Positions 5,621 to 7,167 of a stretch of 7,167 bases of DNA are shown here, one piece after another. Origin of the DNA: an uncultured Clostridia bacterium (GTDB lineage: Bacteria > Bacillota > Clostridia > Christensenellales > Borkfalkiaceae); NCBI GenBank assembly GCA_947581885.1, contig CANPWF010000083.1:1-7167 (forward strand), given 5' to 3'. Under the pieces are notes generated by a model. It was not told the origin of the DNA, did not search any database, and was given only the letters and a program-made list of their open reading frames with translations. Made by a program: the position numbers and the translations under genes. The first letter of the stretch is position 1, and each line of letters starts with the position of its first letter.

Positions 5621-7102
5621 ATGGGGATCAACACGCAAGCGGAGACCTTCCGCGGCTACGGAAAGATCAAGACGCTCAACGCCCAAACGGCGGTGGAATG
5701 CCGCTTCCCGCAAGAGGCGGATACGGTGCTCACCGTGCACTGCACCGCCTGTCTCACGGGAGCAGAAGCGGGTAACGGCGAGGTGCGCTACTTCGGCAAG
5801 GCGCATTTTTTCCTCGTCTATGAGGACGGGGAGAAGCACGTCTGCCGCGCCGAAAAGGGGGTGGAATTCTCGGCGGCCTGCAAGGATGAAGAGATCTTCC
5901 CCGCCCTCACCGCCCGCGCCGCGATTTCGGTGGAGAACGTCTCGGTGCGAAGGGAAGGGGCGAGCGTGTACGTCTCCGCCCTGCTCGGCGCGGAGATCGG
6001 GCTGTACGGCGATATCTCCTTCCCCTATCTTACGGGGGGAGATCTTGTGATGAAGCGGGAACCCGCGACGGTGCTTTCCGCCCACCTATGCGGCGGGGCT
6101 TCGGAGGCGGACGACGAGTTCGAGACCGAACCCTTCACCGATATTCTGCAACATGTCGAGACCGTGAATGTGACGGACGTCGTCTGCGAGACGGGGACCG
6201 TCCGCGCGGAGGGGGAGATCAACTTGTGCCTTCTCGCCTTGAAAGGGGAAGATCTCGTCTCCGTCGAGCGGCTGGTGCCCTTCCGCGTCGAGATCCCCTG
6301 CGAGAGCGCGGCGGCGGGAAGCGGTGCGGAAGTGAAGGTGGGGGTCATTTCGGCGAATCTCAAAGCGGATTCGGACGAGGAGCACGGCAGGTGCCGCGTG
6401 ACGGCGGAATTCACCCTTTCCGCCGAGGGGTGCGTGTATGAAGAGGTCGCCGTCGACGCAGTGACGGACGCTTTCTCCCGCGAGTATGAAATTTCTCTTT
6501 CGGAATATACGGGGGAATTCTTCGGCGCGGGCGAGACGGTGCATCTCACCGAACGGATTGCGGGAAAAGCCGCGCTCTCTTCCCCCGTCGAGGCGACCGA
6601 CGTGTTCGAGGCGATCGCCCTGCAACGGGCGGAAGCGAACCTCGTCTCCTCGGACGGCGGCACGCGGGCGGAAGGGGTCGTGATGGCGACGCTCCTTTTG
6701 AAGGGCGCGGACGGTTCGCACCGCGGGGTGGAGATCTCGTTGCCCTTCTCCGTTCCCGTCGAAACGCATACGGGCGAGATCGACGCGCTCGTTTGCGGGA
6801 TGTCCGCCCGCCGCAAGCAGGACGGCGACGTTGAGGCGGAAGCGACGCTGCGCTTCACCCTCCGCGAGAAAAAGAAATACACCGTGCGGCTCGTCTCTTC
6901 GGTGACGGAAGGGGAGAAGTGCGAGGAAAACGACAGTGCGGTGAGCGTGTTCGTCCCCCGCGCGGGCGACGGGCTTTGGGAACTCTCCAAACGGCTCAAA
7001 AAATCCCCCGAAGAGGTGCAGGCGAGCAACCCCGACCTCGAATTCCCCGTGCAGGAAGGGCAACGGATCGTCATCTATCGCAAAAAATCCCTGCGTGCGT
7101 GA
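5621..7102 (+). CDS. sipL: SipL-like spore coat assembly protein (SPOCS/DUF3794 repeats plus LysM)
   Basis: In Clostridioides difficile, SipL joins the coat to the forespore surface by binding SpoIVA through its LysM domain; the same role is inferred here. The ATG at 5621 follows AAAGAGGTG (5608-5616), a strong ribosome binding site. The protein has 493 residues, no signal peptide and no membrane helix, as expected for a mother-cell cytosolic protein. Three SPOCS-like units lie at about 20-155, 180-300 and 325-430. They share a strand pattern seen in RAEGEINLCLLALKGED (196-211) and RAEGVVMATLLLKGAD (349-364), followed by PF-V-(I/V)-P-like strands. A LysM domain ends the protein (441-486). It has GDGLW at the usual GDTLW position, then LSKRLKKSPEEVQASNP and EGQRIVIYR. 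The gene is divergent from veg and has a sigma-E-type promoter. The family is clear. Orthology to SipL, rather than another SPOCS-LysM protein, is likely but not proven. Confidence 0.85.
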   Translation: MGINTQAETFRGYGKIKTLNAQTAVECRFPQEADTVLTVHCTACLTGAEAGNGEVRYFGKAHFFLVYEDGEKHVCRAEKGVEFSAACKDEEIFPALTARAAISVENVSVRREGASVYVSALLGAEIGLYGDISFPYLTGGDLVMKREPATVLSAHLCGGASEADDEFETEPFTDILQHVETVNVTDVVCETGTVRAEGEINLCLLALKGEDLVSVERLVPFRVEIPCESAAAGSGAEVKVGVISANLKADSDEEHGRCRVTAEFTLSAEGCVYEEVAVDAVTDAFSREYEISLSEYTGEFFGAGETVHLTERIAGKAALSSPVEATDVFEAIALQRAEANLVSSDGGTRAEGVVMATLLLKGADGSHRGVEISLPFSVPVETHTGEIDALVCGMSARRKQDGDVEAEATLRFTLREKKKYTVRLVSSVTEGEKCEENDSAVSVFVPRAGDGLWELSKRLKKSPEEVQASNPDLEFPVQEGQRIVIYRKKSLRA

Positions 7103-7114
7103 GGGGGGCTTCTC

Positions 7115-7162
7115 TTGCTTCCCCCTTTGGGGGAAGTGTCCCGAAGGGACAAAAGGGGTTGG
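7115..7162 (+). repeat. Twin-hairpin repeat, copy C, 3' of the SipL-like gene
   Basis: CTTCCCCC-TTT-GGGGGAAG (7118-7136) forms an 8-bp hairpin. GTCCC-GAA-GGGAC (7138-7150) forms the second, and AAAAGGGGTTGG follows where copy A has TGAGGGGGTGTC. The first stem carries a compensated pair change (GCT/AGC to CTT/AAG). It begins 12 bases after the stop codon, in the direction of transcription. The window ends just beyond it. Confidence 0.8.
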
Positions 7163-7167
7163 AACAC

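Noticed and set aside
6025..7074. Long - strand open frames opposite the SipL-like gene
   Set aside because: High GC gives long antisense frames. The + strand has the SPOCS and LysM signature and a strong ribosome binding site.

Overview
This 7.2-kb window most resembles a chromosomal segment of a moderately GC-rich member of the Bacillota, class Clostridia, probably an uncultured gut-type lineage. The reasons are a Veg-family protein, a SipL-like (SPOCS/DUF3794 plus LysM) spore-coat protein, a type II lipoprotein signal with a Gram-positive ribosome binding site, and twin-hairpin GGCTCCCCC intergenic repeats of the kind seen in many gut Clostridia. The lineage is inferred; no rRNA or other decisive marker is present.

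Layout. Positions 2-2377 (+) hold the 3' nine-tenths of gyrA. Positions 2378-2880 are non-coding between two convergent genes and contain a twin-hairpin repeat, a GC-rich hairpin, one copy of a long dispersed repeat and a clear bidirectional terminator. Positions 2881-4683 (-) encode a 600-residue secreted lipoprotein of unrecognised family. It has its own consensus promoter, with a run of nine C between -35 and -10. Positions 4759-5258 are a patchwork of repeat modules that includes a second, inverted copy of the long dispersed repeat. Positions 5259-5507 (-) encode Veg. A 113-bp divergent intergenic region follows, and 5621-7102 (+) encodes the SipL-like protein, preceded by a near-perfect sigma-E-type promoter. 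The window ends in another twin-hairpin repeat.

How the parts relate. gyrA is housekeeping and unrelated in function to the rest. Veg and the SipL-like gene are both linked to developmental biology (biofilm and sporulation) in other Bacillota, and here they are divergently transcribed. The lipoprotein gene looks like a self-contained cassette: own promoter, own terminator, lower GC by eye, and flanked by roughly 107-bp near-identical inverted repeats.

The most notable observation is the lipoprotein promoter. A homopolymeric C9 (G9 on the + strand) sits in the spacer, which is now 19 bp. This is the architecture of slipped-strand phase-variable promoters of surface proteins. Together with the inverted repeats it suggests a variably expressed surface lipoprotein locus. 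This is inferred from sequence only.
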